Below, piece after piece: positions 50,507 through 64,000 of a stretch of 64,000 bases of DNA. The stretch lies in the NCBI GenBank assembly GCA_027605045.1, contig JAQFWX010000025.1, forward strand, positions 248,001-312,000. Reading direction: 5' to 3'. The notes under the pieces were generated by a model, which ran no database searches, was not told the origin of the DNA, and worked only from the letters and a program-made list of their open reading frames with translations. Source of the DNA: Phallus indusiatus. Its lineage: Eukaryota > Basidiomycota > Agaricomycetes > Phallales > Phallaceae. Both the position numbers and the translations under genes were made by a program. Within the stretch, counting starts at the first letter, position 1; each line of letters opens with the position of its first letter.

Positions 50507-51086
50507 AAGGATTAGGGTTGCACGACAAGGTGCCCGGGCGCATCATTCTGCCAGCGTGAAGACCGCTTTCACAGGTCAAAATTAACTCGTCATGGAGTCT
50601 TTTAGTGCTTGGAACACGCTGATCAAGGATATCTCCCACTGTCGTTGGATCCCCTTTCCTTTGCCAATTCAGGTCGCATGCCTTTTCTCACTTTTCCGGA
50701 TGACCTCTGATCCAGGATCAAATAAAGTTGTATAGAGGTTTTTTAATGCTAATGCAGGTATTTAGATGCTTTTTTTACTTGTGAATTTACAGAGCCGGAA
50801 CCGCTCGCGTGCCCGGAAGAGATATACATATATATACATGACGTCGTTTTTGAGTGATATATATGAAATCTTATCTATATTACTCTATTATTCGGGCTCA
50901 TTTGAATAAGATATTCAAATCCAATGAATGAACATGCCCGGAAGCCTCTTTTAGGAAGTCTAGATTAGACGCCGCGCTTCTCCTTAAGTTCCTTCTACAC
51001 ACATCTTTCCGTCGAAAACACTCTTTCTTCAACCTTTTGTTGTTTTTTTTTTATTGTTTAACTTTCTTGTATACCCATTTTCACAG
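50507..51086. other. spacer upstream of the NDK-domain gene
   Basis: AT-rich spacer with TATATA-type sequence near 50822-50870 and T-rich leader sequence just before the next start. No supported coding frame. Confidence 0.5.
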
Positions 51087-52670
51087 ATGCTTGACTCTCC
51101 TTCAACTCCAACTCCACTCCCTACACGCACTGTTGCCATTATCAAGCCCCATGGTAGGCCAAAAGACCATTTACCTGAATATGCCAGTTTTCGTCGCTAA
51201 CTAGCTACTACTTTGATCAGCATTGCCATATCGTTTGGATATTGAACGTCATATTACAGAATCTGGCTTCGAAATAGCTAAAGAAAGACAAATGATGTTT
51301 CGCGAAAACGACCGCGATGTAGAAGTTTTATTTGGGGTGTCTAACGCGAAATCTCTTGCAGAGTATGCTTTAAATTGCTGCGTTTTGGATCATCATTTTG
51401 AAAGTATAGTTTATAGACGTCCTTGCTGGGTTTATGTTTTAGAAAGAAGACGTGCTGTGGAAGTCCTTAAAACTCTCATGGGTGATGAGGATCCGGACGT
51501 GGCACGACAAAATAATGCTAATTCCCTTCGCGCTCTATATGGTACCTCTAAAGAGGATAACGCAATTTTTGGGTCTCCTGACGCGGCGGCTGCTGAAGAT
51601 CAGATCTCGATTCTTTTTGCGAGTTCGCCACCCGTTCGAACGATTGATCTTCCTGAAGGTCTTCCATTAGAGCTTGATCTCGAAGGGCCTACACAAGCAA
51701 TAACCGCAAGTGTTTTAACGGAATTGAATGAACAAAACGGTGGCATACATTCGCCTCTATATTCGGCGGCATCAGTATCGAGCAAAGCCACATCTATAAC
51801 GGGAGCGTCTTCCAGAAGCAGCGCAATCTTTCGAGCGCGTCCTGTGCCTACGTCACTCGCTGAACCATCTGTACGACCGCGCATGTCGCATGCTGCCTCT
51901 CTGCGAGCGGGCCTTGTAAAACCCGTAGTATCCATATGGCATGAAGGTCCTCGAAAACCTCTATCCAAAGAAGAATTAGAGCGTACGTTCTCGAATGTTC
52001 CTGGGCACAAACGTTCGGAGACCATATCCGTCGCCTCGACTGCACCACCAGCTGTCATGCCTCGAATGACCAGGGCTGCATCTTTGAGACAAGGTATTGA
52101 AAAGCCTTCTGTGGCGCTGTTCAAAAAGACTCAGAGACGAGCCACGGACCCTGAAGCTGAGAAGAAAACGTTTCAAGGTGTACCTGGTCATAAGCGCAAT
52201 GAAACCATTCCTGTCGCAAGTGTACAACCTCCTTCAGTTGCACCACGGCCTAACAAAGCTGCGAGTCTTCGAGCTGAACGAGATCGACCACCGCCGACTT
52301 CATACATGTGTACGTTTGGGTAATCGTGTTTTCTTATGATACTACGTTGACTTTTATATGAACAGTTCGCACACCTTCGGGTAGTCCAAGACCTCCATCG
52401 CGCTCGTCAACTTCAATGCAAGTTGATCATGTGAACGGAACACGCCCCGGTTCAGCGGCTGGACCTCGTCCTTCTTCCACGGTGCTTATTCGGCCTTCAT
52501 CGACAACTCCTTCCGTCAACAAACGGGCTTCTGTGGTTCCACCGCCGGCTTCTATCAAGCAACCGACCATCGAGCCTAGACAAAACAAGAGTGCACTTCT
52601 AAGGGCGAAGAAACTGGACGGTTCCCGCGATAAAAGCGGTAGGATCAACGGAAAACCTGTATTTGTTTAG
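51087..52670 (+). CDS. NDK-domain protein lacking the catalytic histidine, with tandem C-terminal repeats
   Basis: The N-terminal domain has the nucleoside diphosphate kinase fold: MLDSPSTPTPLPTRTVAIIK, then PHALPYRLDIERHITESGFE, CWVYVLERRRAVEVLKTLMG and ANSLRALYGTSKEDNAIFGS. In active enzymes the last motif is N-x-(I/V)-H-G-S and its His is phosphorylated; here it reads NAIFGS, with Phe in place of His. Phosphotransfer by the usual mechanism is therefore unlikely. The C-terminal half carries imperfect repeats of about 50 residues with the units PRMSHAASLRAGLVKPVVS, PRMTRAASLRQGIEKPSVA and PRPNKAASLRAERDRPPP, linked by NVPGHKRSETISVAS and GVPGHKRNETIPVAS. A fourth degenerate copy is EPRQNKSALLRAKK. 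Introns near 51154-51221 and 52310-52366. Function unknown. Confidence 0.85.
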
Positions 52671-53244
52671 GCTTTCGCATCCGGTGAGCGATGGCGTTCT
52701 GGAAACGGACACCGCTGTGTTTTTTTCCCTGATTATCACATGTCTATTTTCATTGTCGCTATGTTCTACAAGTCTTCATCCATCATTATTCTTTTTCAAA
52801 TCTTCCAAATCTTCTTCTGTCATATGATTCGCTTACGCTGCTATCGAAGTCGATGTAGTCCCTTGTTTGTCTGTCTTTCTTTTGTGGGTAGTCTTGTCGT
52901 GTACGATTATTTCTCCGAAGTCTATGTCACTCCGAATACTAGAGCTGAAGCTTTGAAAAGCCGTCCGAGACCGATTTTTCGGAGTCTCTGCGGCCGGACG
53001 GATGTGGTTGATTACAAATCGTCCGTGGCCTCACTGTTCCCAAACTGTTCCCCGGTAATCAAATTACGGATTTCAACTGGATAGACATACGTCTGCTGAT
53101 AATGGGCACTACTTGTGTGAGCTTCTATCCCTGGCTGTTACTTGATAAGTAAGTAACAACCGATGCCGTATAAAAGTCGTCTGAAGCCTCGCTCCTCAGT
53201 CATCCGGATAAACCGATTCTACATTCTCCATTGACTATCACATC
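52671..53244. other. spacer between the pseudo-NDK gene and pyruvate decarboxylase
   Basis: Plus-strand spacer of about 570 bp, T-rich in its first half, with a CT-rich stretch before the next start. The frame at 52740-53084 lacks any recognisable domain and is not called. Confidence 0.5.
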
Positions 53245-55837
53245 ATGTCTCCAGACCCTCAACAAGAAGAAACTGTGTTTATAGGCGAATACATTGTCCA
53301 GCGTTTGGTTCAGCTCAATGTTCGCGTAAGTATCTTTGTCTTGTTCTCAGCGAAACGATCCTATGATCTCATTCAACGGGCAAAGTCTATGTTCGGCGTT
53401 CCCGGTGATTTCAACTTGGGGTTCTTGGTATGTTATTGGCTATATCTGTAGTTTCCTTTTTGGTAACCAGCACTCCAGGATTTCGTAGAGGATAACAAAG
53501 ACATTGAATGGATCGGAAACTGGTACGTCGTCCGACAGTTTCAACGCGATGAGTGGATTTGACGATGTGCAATTTAAAAGCAACGAGTTGAATTCGGCCT
53601 ACGCAGCTGACGGATATGTCAGGGTTGCTCAATCCTTCAACAGCCAAAGTCTGGGTGTTGTCACTACCACGTACTGCATTTCACCATATTTATGTAAAGC
53701 GTTCTGCTCACGCGGTTTAGATTTGGTGTTGGAGAGTTGAGTGCTATCAACGGAATTGCGGGGGGTAATATCTTGTGACAAACTTCAAGTTTCAACTTTT
53801 GACGTTTCATCAGCTTTCTCCGAGCATATACCTGTTCTGCATATTGTTGGAGTGCCTAGCACCAGTCAATTGAAGTCGAAGCCGTTGCTCCACCATACGC
53901 TGGGAGACGGAAGGTAAAGAATCATTTTAACTTCCCAAATATATATGGTATTTATTTGACACCAGATTTGACGCATACACCAAAGCTGCAGAACAAGTTA
54001 CTGCTTCCAGCGCTATCTTGAAGGACTCACAGAACGCAGCAGCAGAAATTGATCGAGTTATTACCGAATGTATCATTTGGGTTTGTCATATCCTCTTTTG
54101 CATGAATCTCGTGTGCTTACCGTTATTCAAGTCAAGGCCTGCATATTTAACCTTACCCACTGACTTAGCTTATACGAAAATTCCGAGTGCTCCTCTGAAA
54201 GCTCCTCTGAAGTTTGAAATATCGCCGAATGACCCTGAAGCGGAAAAGTATGTACTAAACATAATCGTCGACCAAGTCCAAGAGGCTGCCGATGCAGTGG
54301 CGGTTCTCGTCGACGCGTGCGCTTTGCGCCATCACTCTATACAAGAAGTGCGGGATTTTGCCGCACAAACCAAATTCCCCGTATATTCAGCACCTATGGG
54401 CAAATCCATTATTCATGAAAATGACGAACGCTTTGGTGGAGTGAGCTTACTTCTTAAATATGATTGTTTGCCCTTGTTTACAACCCCGCCAAGATCTACG
54501 TCGGTCAGGTCACCCGTCCTGATGTTTTGAAGCTAGTGGAGTCCTCCCGACTCTTCATCTCTATCGGCGCTATTTTGAGCGACTTTAACACCGGCGGTTT
54601 CACCTACAACCATCCTACGACGGCAACTATTGAGGTACGCTTAACCCTGCTTTAATCCGTCGGATTGCTTTTCTAAACCCTTATTTTTTTTAGTTACACT
54701 CGGACCACGTCAAGGTCGGTTTCGCCACATTCCATGGTGTCGGAATGAAGCACCTCCTTCCGAAATTAACGGAACGATTGAAAAACATCGGTGATAGAGG
54801 TTTGGCACCAGTAGCTAAATGGTCTACTCCCGTTCCTTCAGAGGACAACGCAATAATCAGTCACAATTGGTTATGGCCGAAAATAGGCACCTTCTTGAAG
54901 GAAAATGATATTATTGTTGCCGAAACTGGTGAGTAGAAAAATGTACCCTTCATATAGCTCAGGACTTAGCATATGTATACGTATATTCAGGCACTGCAGC
55001 TTTCGGGACGTTAGGGATACCTTTCCCCCCTCACTGTGTTTTCGTCTCTCAAATACTTTGGGGGAGCATCGGGTGGACAGTAGGCGGGTGTCAAAATTTT
55101 AACGGGTTTTACTTCCTTTTAACCTGTTACATAGGAGCCACTCTGGGTGCAGCTTTAGCAGCACGCGAGAAGAACTTGAAGGGTAGAGTTTGTCTTTTCG
55201 TCGGAGACGGAAGTCTGTGAGTATCTTTTTCTGCGAAAGCAGCTCGCGGATCGTATCAGGTCATATGTACACGTTTTCATATGAACCTGGTGGCCGATAT
55301 CAGCTACTCATGCGACGTCCTGCGTTCGTATCTAATATTTATGCTATAGGCAACTCACCGTCCAGGAGCTGTCCACAATGATAAAAACCGGATTAACTCC
55401 AATAATTTTCATCATTAATAACAAGGGGTATACTATAGAAAGATTCCTACACGGTGAAACTAAGTTCGTTATGCCCCATTTGATGATTTGCTTTCTTTTA
55501 AATGAGAATTAACTATCTCTAGGAAATACAATGATGTTCAGGACTGGTAAGTCGTTTACGTTGACATTTTATAAGCATTCAAACCGTGACGCTGCGTTCT
55601 TTTTAAAGGAAATGGACGCAACTTTTGTCCGTTTTTGGTGGTATAGAAGGTCAAACTTGCCGCTCATATAAAGTAGAGACGAAGAACGAGTTATCTGATC
55701 TCCTCGCCAACGAAAGCTTTGCGAAAGCCGATGTTATTCAAGTCGTCGAACTCATTATGGATAAATTAGATGCCCCCATTGAGCTGAGGAAATCAGCCTC
55801 GTTATCCAAAAGTGCTAATAAATACGCGCTAGAATGA
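53245..55837 (+). CDS. PDC1: pyruvate decarboxylase
   Basis: Thiamine-diphosphate enzyme (EC 4.1.1.1) converting pyruvate to acetaldehyde and CO2, the first step of alcoholic fermentation; cytosolic. Start [20 protein letters not shown]. The N-terminal ThDP domain reads [38 protein letters not shown]. The catalytic His pair is in [15 protein letters not shown]. The middle domain includes [16 protein letters not shown] and [17 protein letters not shown]. The C-terminal ThDP/Mg site is [20 protein letters not shown] then [13 protein letters not shown], the GDGS...NN motif. About nine introns, several splitting otherwise uninterrupted family blocks. Ends [10 protein letters not shown]. All key residues expected of the family are present, so it is probably active. 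Confidence 0.94.
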
Positions 55838-56047
55838 GCGACAGGTTTACCCAATTTCCTTCTCAGAAATTTTGCCGTTTCGGTATCTTCTAGATTTGCA
55901 TGTATGAACAAATTTCTCTTAAATATTACCTTGATGTTGTCATGCGAGTTATATTGTCGCGTGCCGAATATATTACGACGGACGGAATGAGCGCTTGAGC
56001 CATTTGCCGAGTGCGTACGACCACATTTGTCGTGCTATTTCTTTAGT

Positions 56048-58734
<2,687 letters not shown>

Positions 58735-59084
58735 CTTGGGAGAGTCTGCTCACTGTCATATTTTGTTTTCTTTGTTTCTTTCTTTTTGGTGTTTTCGGAA
58801 GAAAGGAATTTGTTGCATTTGTAACGTAGCCATACACATCTTTAATGGACTGCAATGGAGAGATATCCTACCTGATCGATGTAGATACACGTTTGCGAAA
58901 CACGTTTTAGGATAATCATACTTCGGGCTCTGGGATCAGGCTGAGACGTGACTGGCGCCAACTCTAATGCGTTCACCTGCGAGTCATTGAAAAACTTTCT
59001 CAAGATATTCTTTCGCTTTGCCATCAGCCTTATATAGCCCTCCAGTCTTGTTTCTTACTGATATTCTTATTTCAATAGCGTAAC
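58735..59084. other. spacer between Miro and the vWA gene
   Basis: Short plus-strand spacer, T-rich after the Miro stop. No supported frame. Confidence 0.5.
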
Positions 59085-60887
59085 ATGGATGAGGACATGG
59101 AATTTGAAGGTGCAGCCTCGGCACCAGTGATGTCTGAGGAGCAGGCTTTTGTCTCCCAGGAACAGACGTACATGGCTAGTGGCGACAGAAAAACGCTGTA
59201 CGTTCTGTTGTGCTGTGCTGTGCTTATATCTAATAGCTCGCTGATTGCTCTCTTTGTCGTTGAAAAGAGATCTTGTTTTCATCCAGGTAATGATGACGTC
59301 GAGCGGGATGGGACACTAACAGTACTGAGATCGTCTTTTCAGGATTGTACAGGAAGTCAGGGATCTTACATTAGCTCAGCAACGAAAAACATTGAAGAAA
59401 TATGTGCAAGTATATTCGCCTCAGGCAAGCTCGTTCATCCAGAAGACCTACGAATCGGATTGGTTGCCTTCCGTGATCATCCGCCCCAAGACCACACATA
59501 CGTTACTAAGACCACACCTTTCACAAGTGATATCAAGCAAATTCAGCGAACTCTCGAAACTCTTTATGCATCTGGTGGCGGTGACGGACCCGAAGCTGTT
59601 ACAGCTGCGCTAGGTGAAGCGTTAGCAATGGACTGGAGGGAGACCGCATCGAAAATGGTTGTTTTGATTGCAGATGCTCCTCCCCACGGAATCGGTGAAT
59701 ATGGAGATGGTATTATTGTTCCTTTCTCCGTTATTCCCAACTTCATTTTTTCGATTCCAGGGTTTGACGATGGATCTCCGGATGGATTAGACCCATTGAT
59801 TATTGTACGACAAATGGCCCAGCGTGGAATAACCCTGGTAAGTGCCTGATTTTGTACGTCGGACATTTACATCAACTCACTTCTTCATTGTCCAGTTCTT
59901 TGTCGCATGTGAACCTGGATTGAGTGGTTACTCCGTAGGTCATCTGGCTCGCTCTCGAGGCCCATAAACTGATAGATAGCGTTGTTTACTAGTACGCGAC
60001 CGACTTCTACCAAGCAATAACGACAATCTCTTCTGGTTTAATGCTGCCACTTACTACCGCAAATCTTTTATCTCACGCCATCATTGGAAGTGTTCTAGAA
60101 AACCTTGATATGGAACGTCTAATTCGCGAAGTGGGTCAAGCTGTTGCACATCGTATTTTAGGAAATCAAGAGAGCGTCGATGACGTTGCCCGCGAATTAC
60201 ACGAGAAACTACTATTACGGAACGAGAATACCAAGAAAGTCGTATTTGAAAATATCTACCGCGAGTCTCCTGAAGCCAAACATAATGTACAAGTCTTTAT
60301 TGAAGCCCCGAACTTGCCAGCTGCCAGACCTTTGTTGAAGAAAGTGAGGGCAATTCCTCATTTTGTTGTGTTGTTCTCCCCTATGCTCACTTGTATCCCT
60401 ATAGGTTCATGGAAGCCGGTTCACAGACAAATATCTAGCCCTTCGAGCCCATGGTCGCTCGACTTATTCTCCTTATTCGGGATGGACATACATACCATCA
60501 CTCCCTGCGCGTCCCACTACACCTCCGAGGTCCATTTCGCCAACGACACCTTCTCCAGGTCCATCTCCATCGCGTAAAGTTATATCTGATTTCACTCCAT
60601 TCGGAGCACCGACATCGAGTGTTTTCGGTACTAAAGTGGCTTCGGCGCCTTTCTCTGTTGCTGGTGGAAAGGCTGCCTTTGCTACCATGCGTGGTGGTAG
60701 TCGAGTGGGCGGTATGGACGACGAAGATGACGAAGATTCGAAGATTCAGTTCAAAGAAGGTGCGATTACCTTCGACCAAGTAAGACGTTTCCTTCTTCAG
60801 TCAAATACATCAGATAGAGAGTTCATGATATAACTTTAGGCTAAACGTATTGCATTGCAATCAGCATGGAGAGGAACGCGATCGTAG
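59085..60887 (+). CDS. von Willebrand factor A domain protein, VwkA-like without kinase
   Basis: Intracellular vWA protein. Start MDEDMEFEGAASAPVMSEEQ. The vWA domain has its metal-ion (MIDAS) motif in DCTGSQGSYISSATKNIEEI. Then come LRIGLVAFRDHPPQDHTYVT, DGPEAVTAALGEALAMDWRE, TASKMVVLIADAPPHGIGEY and QRGITLFFVACEPGLSGY. A second region, NVQVFIEAPNLPAARPLLKK and FTDKYLALRAHGRSTYSPY, is followed by a Pro/Ser-rich linker and an acidic patch (DDEDDEDSK). The C terminus is FDQAKRIALQSAWRGTRS, reached by an intron at about 60781-60839. This vWA type resembles Dictyostelium alpha-kinase VwkA, but no alpha-kinase domain is present. Two introns around 59200-59340 make the first strand of the domain uncertain. 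Confidence 0.82.
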
Positions 60888-61183
60888 ATAATACAATTGG
60901 GTTATTGCCTTTATAATGATGCTTTTTTACACTTGTTGCAGGTGCCATCTATGGTGCTTGTTCAACTATATTCCACTTTTTCCTTTCTTGCTTTGATCAT
61001 TTCTGAATTTACGCAATTGTTTCAAACAACCTTTTCACACTCCTTTTGTCGGTTGCATTGTCAGGACATTGACAAACATTGTACTTCTTACGAATTTCAA
61101 TGAAAGAATGAAACCCAAGATCACCATATATATACAGGTTATTATGATAAGAGTATAGCGTGAAGTGCGTTAAAGTATTGGGT

Positions 61184-62269
61184 CTAAGAATTTTTATCTC
61201 GCTTGTGTTTGTCCTTCTTTTTCTTCCGTTTTTTCTCTTCGTGCATCGTGTCTCCAATGTCAGTTTTGTCCGACTGTTTCAGCAACTCTTTGCGTTCCTT
61301 TATCTTCTTTAGTTTTTTCCGGTTCCTGAGGTCCTCTTGGTCGCAAGTAGCGTTCTCCAAGTCCGCCAAGTTCTTTTCTTCGGTCAACGATTCTCTATGT
61401 TCTATTACAGAATCTCTCCGACGTTTCGTTTTAGACCGCTTTGGACCATTTTCCGTGTCACTTTCTTCTATACGGGCTTCTTTCTTTCTCTTCTTGGAAT
61501 CTAGTATTTTGGTTGTCTGCGAGGTATTCTCCTTTTCTAGCATGCTATCATCAGTGGATTTTTTGTGCTTCTTGGAGGATTTGTCCTTTTCTCGTCGAAT
61601 ATGGATATCAGAGTCTAGATGGGTATCACAATCGGCAACATTTTTCTCCTGGGTCTTTTTTTCAGCTTCACATTTTATAATCTCAACTTGTTCGTCGATT
61701 GGGGGAATAACAAGTCCTCTATAGAATGCAGCATAAAGTCTAGTATGGGCGGCCCGACGCTTTGCCTCTGCGAGGAGAGTTAGACGATATTTGTTTTCGG
61801 CATGCTCGGATGCACCGTCTGACTCCTTGGGCCTTTCGGAGTTGGGTGTTGTAGCAGTTGGACGGCGATTTGAGATGATGCCAGTCGATGTTCTCGAGAG
61901 CGCAGGTTTAGGTGCGTTCGGCTTTTTTTAAAATAACATTGTTAATTGGTAAAATGCTCAGTTGTGGAATACCATACCTGCTCAGACTCAACGTCTGATT
62001 GGTCCGAATCATTATGTATTTTAATTTTAATAGAATTCGCAGCAGCATTAAAAACACTTGAAAAAGAATAATAAGAACTCGGTAGTTTGTGTTCTCCAAG
62101 ACACTTACTGGTCCCAAAACGGGAAGGCTTCGTCTCTATCTTTGCCTACTCCAGCGAGAGTGCGTTTTTGGGGAATTGCCAGCGGTTTTATCATTCCACC
62201 TTTGCGCAGACCGTTTCCTGTACCCTGCCATCCCAGCGACGACAAGTACGCTGCAGAGTCGAGAGGCAT
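61184..62269 (-). CDS. TMA23: G-patch nucleolar protein, TMA23/GPATCH4 family
   Basis: Ribosome-biogenesis-type protein with an N-terminal G-patch: MPLDSAAYLSSLGWQGTGNG, LRKGGMIKPLAIPQKRTLAG, VGKDRDEAFPFWDQ. The next exons give VFNAAANSIKIKIHN and, after another intron, the helical stretch AENKYRLTLLAEAKRRAAHT RLYAAFYRGLVIPP. The C-terminal third is strongly basic (KKRKKEARIEESD, RNRKKLKKIKERKELLKQ) and ends KKDKHKRDKNS. The order 'GW..G.GLRK...GVGKD..F.WWD..FN' is the signature of yeast Tma23 and human GPATCH4, which act in the nucleolus. Introns at about 62050-62105 and 61925-61980. Confidence 0.85.
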
Positions 62270-62325
62270 AGTACTCGGATAGATTAGGCGCCGCCGGGAT
62301 CTGTCCCTGCTATATTCCTCGAAAC

Positions 62326-63526
62326 ATGACGACCAAAACGGCCGCGAACTTGATTGTTCGGACTGTTTGCAGAGGGAAGGGCCTCTATTCGTCGTCTTCA
62401 ACAGTGCAGAGACGCTGTTTGTCGAGGTCGTTTATCCGAAAAGAGGTCTCCGAGGCTAAGGCCACACCGCCAAAAAGAATCCCTCTTGTGCACGAATGGG
62501 ATGGAATTCTTATAACTCGTGAGTCTGAGTTGATTTACTAGTCTATATATAAACGATTTTACTGTCACTCTTGCAGCTGTGAAAGGAAAGAAAAATCGAT
62601 CCAGACTCGACCCAACACAACCCATTCGAAGCGGGTCTGAATTTCAGGAAAACACGCTTTCCCGAGACTTAGCTGAACAGCGAATTCAAAAATACAAAAA
62701 GTCAAATAATTCAGCTAACCAGAGAACCTTTGCGGAGAACAAAGCGGAAGAACATGCTGAAACGGAAGATGCAGTCGGGGCCAGTGTAGATGTGCCGGTA
62801 GACATGGGTCCTCTTATAAGGCGTACTCAAAAGCCAAATCGAACGTCAATGTCTCGAAATATTGATGCAGCAGATGCAGCTTTACAGAGCTTCGGAGGGA
62901 CAGGACGACCAGCCCGGCTGCACCAGCGGGGTCAACAATCTATGAGTAAAAAGGGCACAAAGTTTGCGAATTCTACCCATCCCAGCGGGACTCAAGGCTC
63001 ATCCACACCAAAGTTTTCTCGTAGGCGCAGGCGAGATATTGGTGATGAAGCGGAAGCTGCCCTCCAAAACGTTTCTTTCAGCAGTATCTCTTCTCCGCGC
63101 TCTGCATCGTCGCGATCTCAAGTAGCCTTGATGAAGGTTTTCGACGGCGACAACTTTGCCGTATCAACCCCACTCAAATTACAATCACCCGATCCGGATA
63201 TTGTCACGTTTACGAAAAACAAGGCTCAAGGTCCATCCGAGTCATTGACAGTACTTGACCCACAAATTGATCTCGATGCCGATGTTGATGCTCAAGTCAA
63301 ACATTACGAAGGCAGTTATGATAGGCATTTTAGACCGGAAAACTGGAAAGCTGTTGACAAACTGAAGCCGGGGAAGATTTCGTCACCACTTGAATATGCG
63401 TCGTTGACTATAGCTCGTAATACCAGTCTGGGCATTAAGAAGAAGAAACAAAGCGTAAACATCCTTGAACGTGTCTTGCAGCGGGTTCCTTCGTCTGCTC
63501 CTAATAAGCAGCAGCCTGCATTATGA
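62326..63526 (+). CDS. unrecognised protein with mitochondrial-type N terminus
   Basis: I do not recognise this protein (about 380 residues, two exons). It opens MTTKTAANLIVRTVCRGKGL followed by YSSSSTVQRRCLSRSFIRKE, a Ser/Arg-rich presequence of mitochondrial style. A short conserved-looking motif LVHEWDGILIT crosses the intron (62520-62576). The middle is polar, with basic blocks (FSRRRRRDIGDEAEAALQNV). The best-structured part is C-terminal: HYEGSYDRHFRPENWKAVDK, LKPGKISSPLEYASLTIARN and KKKQSVNILERVLQRV. This tail looks like an anchoring or ribosome-associated helix. Divergent from the TMA23-type gene with only 56 bp between starts, so the two probably share a promoter. Confidence 0.65.
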
Positions 63527-63589
63527 TATTCTAGCATGCGCTAAAATTTTGTATACAATCAAGTAGATTCGAAAAAAAAGCAGCAAGCG

Positions 63590-63609
63590 TAATATATCAT
63601 GATATATTA
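63590..63609. repeat. 20-bp perfect palindrome between convergent genes
   Basis: TAATATATCATGATATATTA is a perfect 20-base palindrome in the 93-bp gap between the 3' ends of the orphan gene (stop at 63526) and MPP-alpha (stop at 63620). Because it lies between convergent genes it could form a hairpin in either transcript and serve 3'-end formation on both strands. It is AT-rich, so chance is possible. Confidence 0.5.
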
Positions 63610-63619
63610 ATCCAAAATT

Positions 63620-64000
63620 TCACTCCCCTACACCATATTTTCTTAATATACCTTTCCAGTCGTGAACGTCTTCATTGCCCATCGTTACGACTGTTGCTTT
63701 TTTACCTGGTGAGCCACGCCTTCCTGGCCCGAATACACGAGCAGCAACGCGTCGTAAATCAGTTGGTGTAACGAGGTCGATAAAATCGCACATTTCCGTC
63801 ACAGGTATTTTGCGGTTATGAACTAGGACCTACACAAAGAAAAATGATAAGGGGTCGATAGCTGTCCATCTTGAGTCTTACAACACCCACCTGTCGTCCA
63901 AGATCCTCAACTTCAACGGTCCGACTCTCTAGCGACATCATGAGACTGCTTTTGAGTTGATTTTTAGCACGATTCAACTCGACATGCGGAACGTCTTGAT
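63620..64000 (-). CDS. MAS2: mitochondrial processing peptidase alpha subunit, C-terminal part
   Basis: Only the C-terminal end is in the window; the gene runs off the right edge. The visible exons read [32 protein letters not shown], an intron at about 63830-63890, then [20 protein letters not shown] and [20 protein letters not shown]. It ends [19 protein letters not shown]-alpha is the substrate-binding, non-catalytic subunit of the matrix peptidase that removes presequences. The [20 protein letters not shown] and EDLGRQVL blocks separate alpha from the beta subunit. Confidence 0.92.

Noticed and set aside
61203..61724. Plus-strand frame of 173 codons rich in Phe and Ser
   Set aside because: It is antisense to the Lys-rich end of the TMA23-type protein.

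Overview
The window is nuclear DNA of a fungus, most likely a basidiomycete of the Agaricomycotina type. Almost every gene is split by short introns of about 45-95 bp with GT(A/G)xGT donors and CTAAC/CTGAC-like branch sites. Gene content (Zn2Cys6 regulator, GPI-anchored Ser/Thr-rich wall protein, Mon1, TMA23-type G-patch protein, UBR7, cullin-1, pyruvate decarboxylase) fits a filamentous fungus. I saw no prokaryotic operons, rRNA, tRNA, CRISPR array or intact transposon. CDS coordinates are whole coding spans, introns included; splice sites were read by eye.

Layout. (1) 0.5-3.9 kb, minus: large low-complexity nuclear protein with a CENP-B/pogo-type DNA-binding domain, followed upstream by about 7.2 kb with no supported gene. 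(2) 11.1-13.5 kb, minus: CHFR-type RING ubiquitin ligase. (3) 14.3-18.0 kb, minus: Zn2Cys6 transcription factor with about 2.8 kb of gene-free upstream DNA. (4) 20.8-27.7 kb: MON1 (+), mitoribosomal mS41 (-), a proline-rich linker-histone-fold protein (+), NOP10 (+) and pyridoxamine-phosphate oxidase (-). (5) 29.4-33.2 kb: kelch-BTB protein of the Ral2/LZTR1 kind (+). (6) 34.9-48.8 kb, mostly minus: cullin-1, mitoribosomal mL58, an unrecognised protein, a Mit_KHE1-type mitochondrial protein, a small basic protein, a GPI-anchored wall protein, UBR7 and complex I NDUFA9. (7) 49.0-60.9 kb, plus: SET/MYND methyltransferase, a catalytically degenerate NDK-domain protein with tandem C-terminal repeats, pyruvate decarboxylase, Miro/GEM1 and a vWA protein. 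(8) 61.2-64.0 kb: TMA23/GPATCH4 G-patch protein (-), an orphan with a mitochondrial-like N terminus (+), and the C-terminal end of mitochondrial processing peptidase alpha (-), cut by the window edge.

The genes are mostly single-copy housekeeping functions, not a pathway cluster. Two themes recur: mitochondrial biogenesis (mS41, mL58, KHE1-type protein, NDUFA9, Miro, MPP-alpha and possibly PNPO) and ubiquitin signalling (CHFR, cullin-1, UBR7). The least ordinary items are the pseudo-NDK protein with VPGHKR repeats, the atypical linker-histone-domain protein, the MCB boxes plus 16-bp palindrome upstream of CHFR, a GC-AG intron inside the CHFR RING, a heptamer repeat in the 7-kb gene-free region, and a possible unrecognised split gene near 45 kb. 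I found no convincing wholly new multi-gene system.
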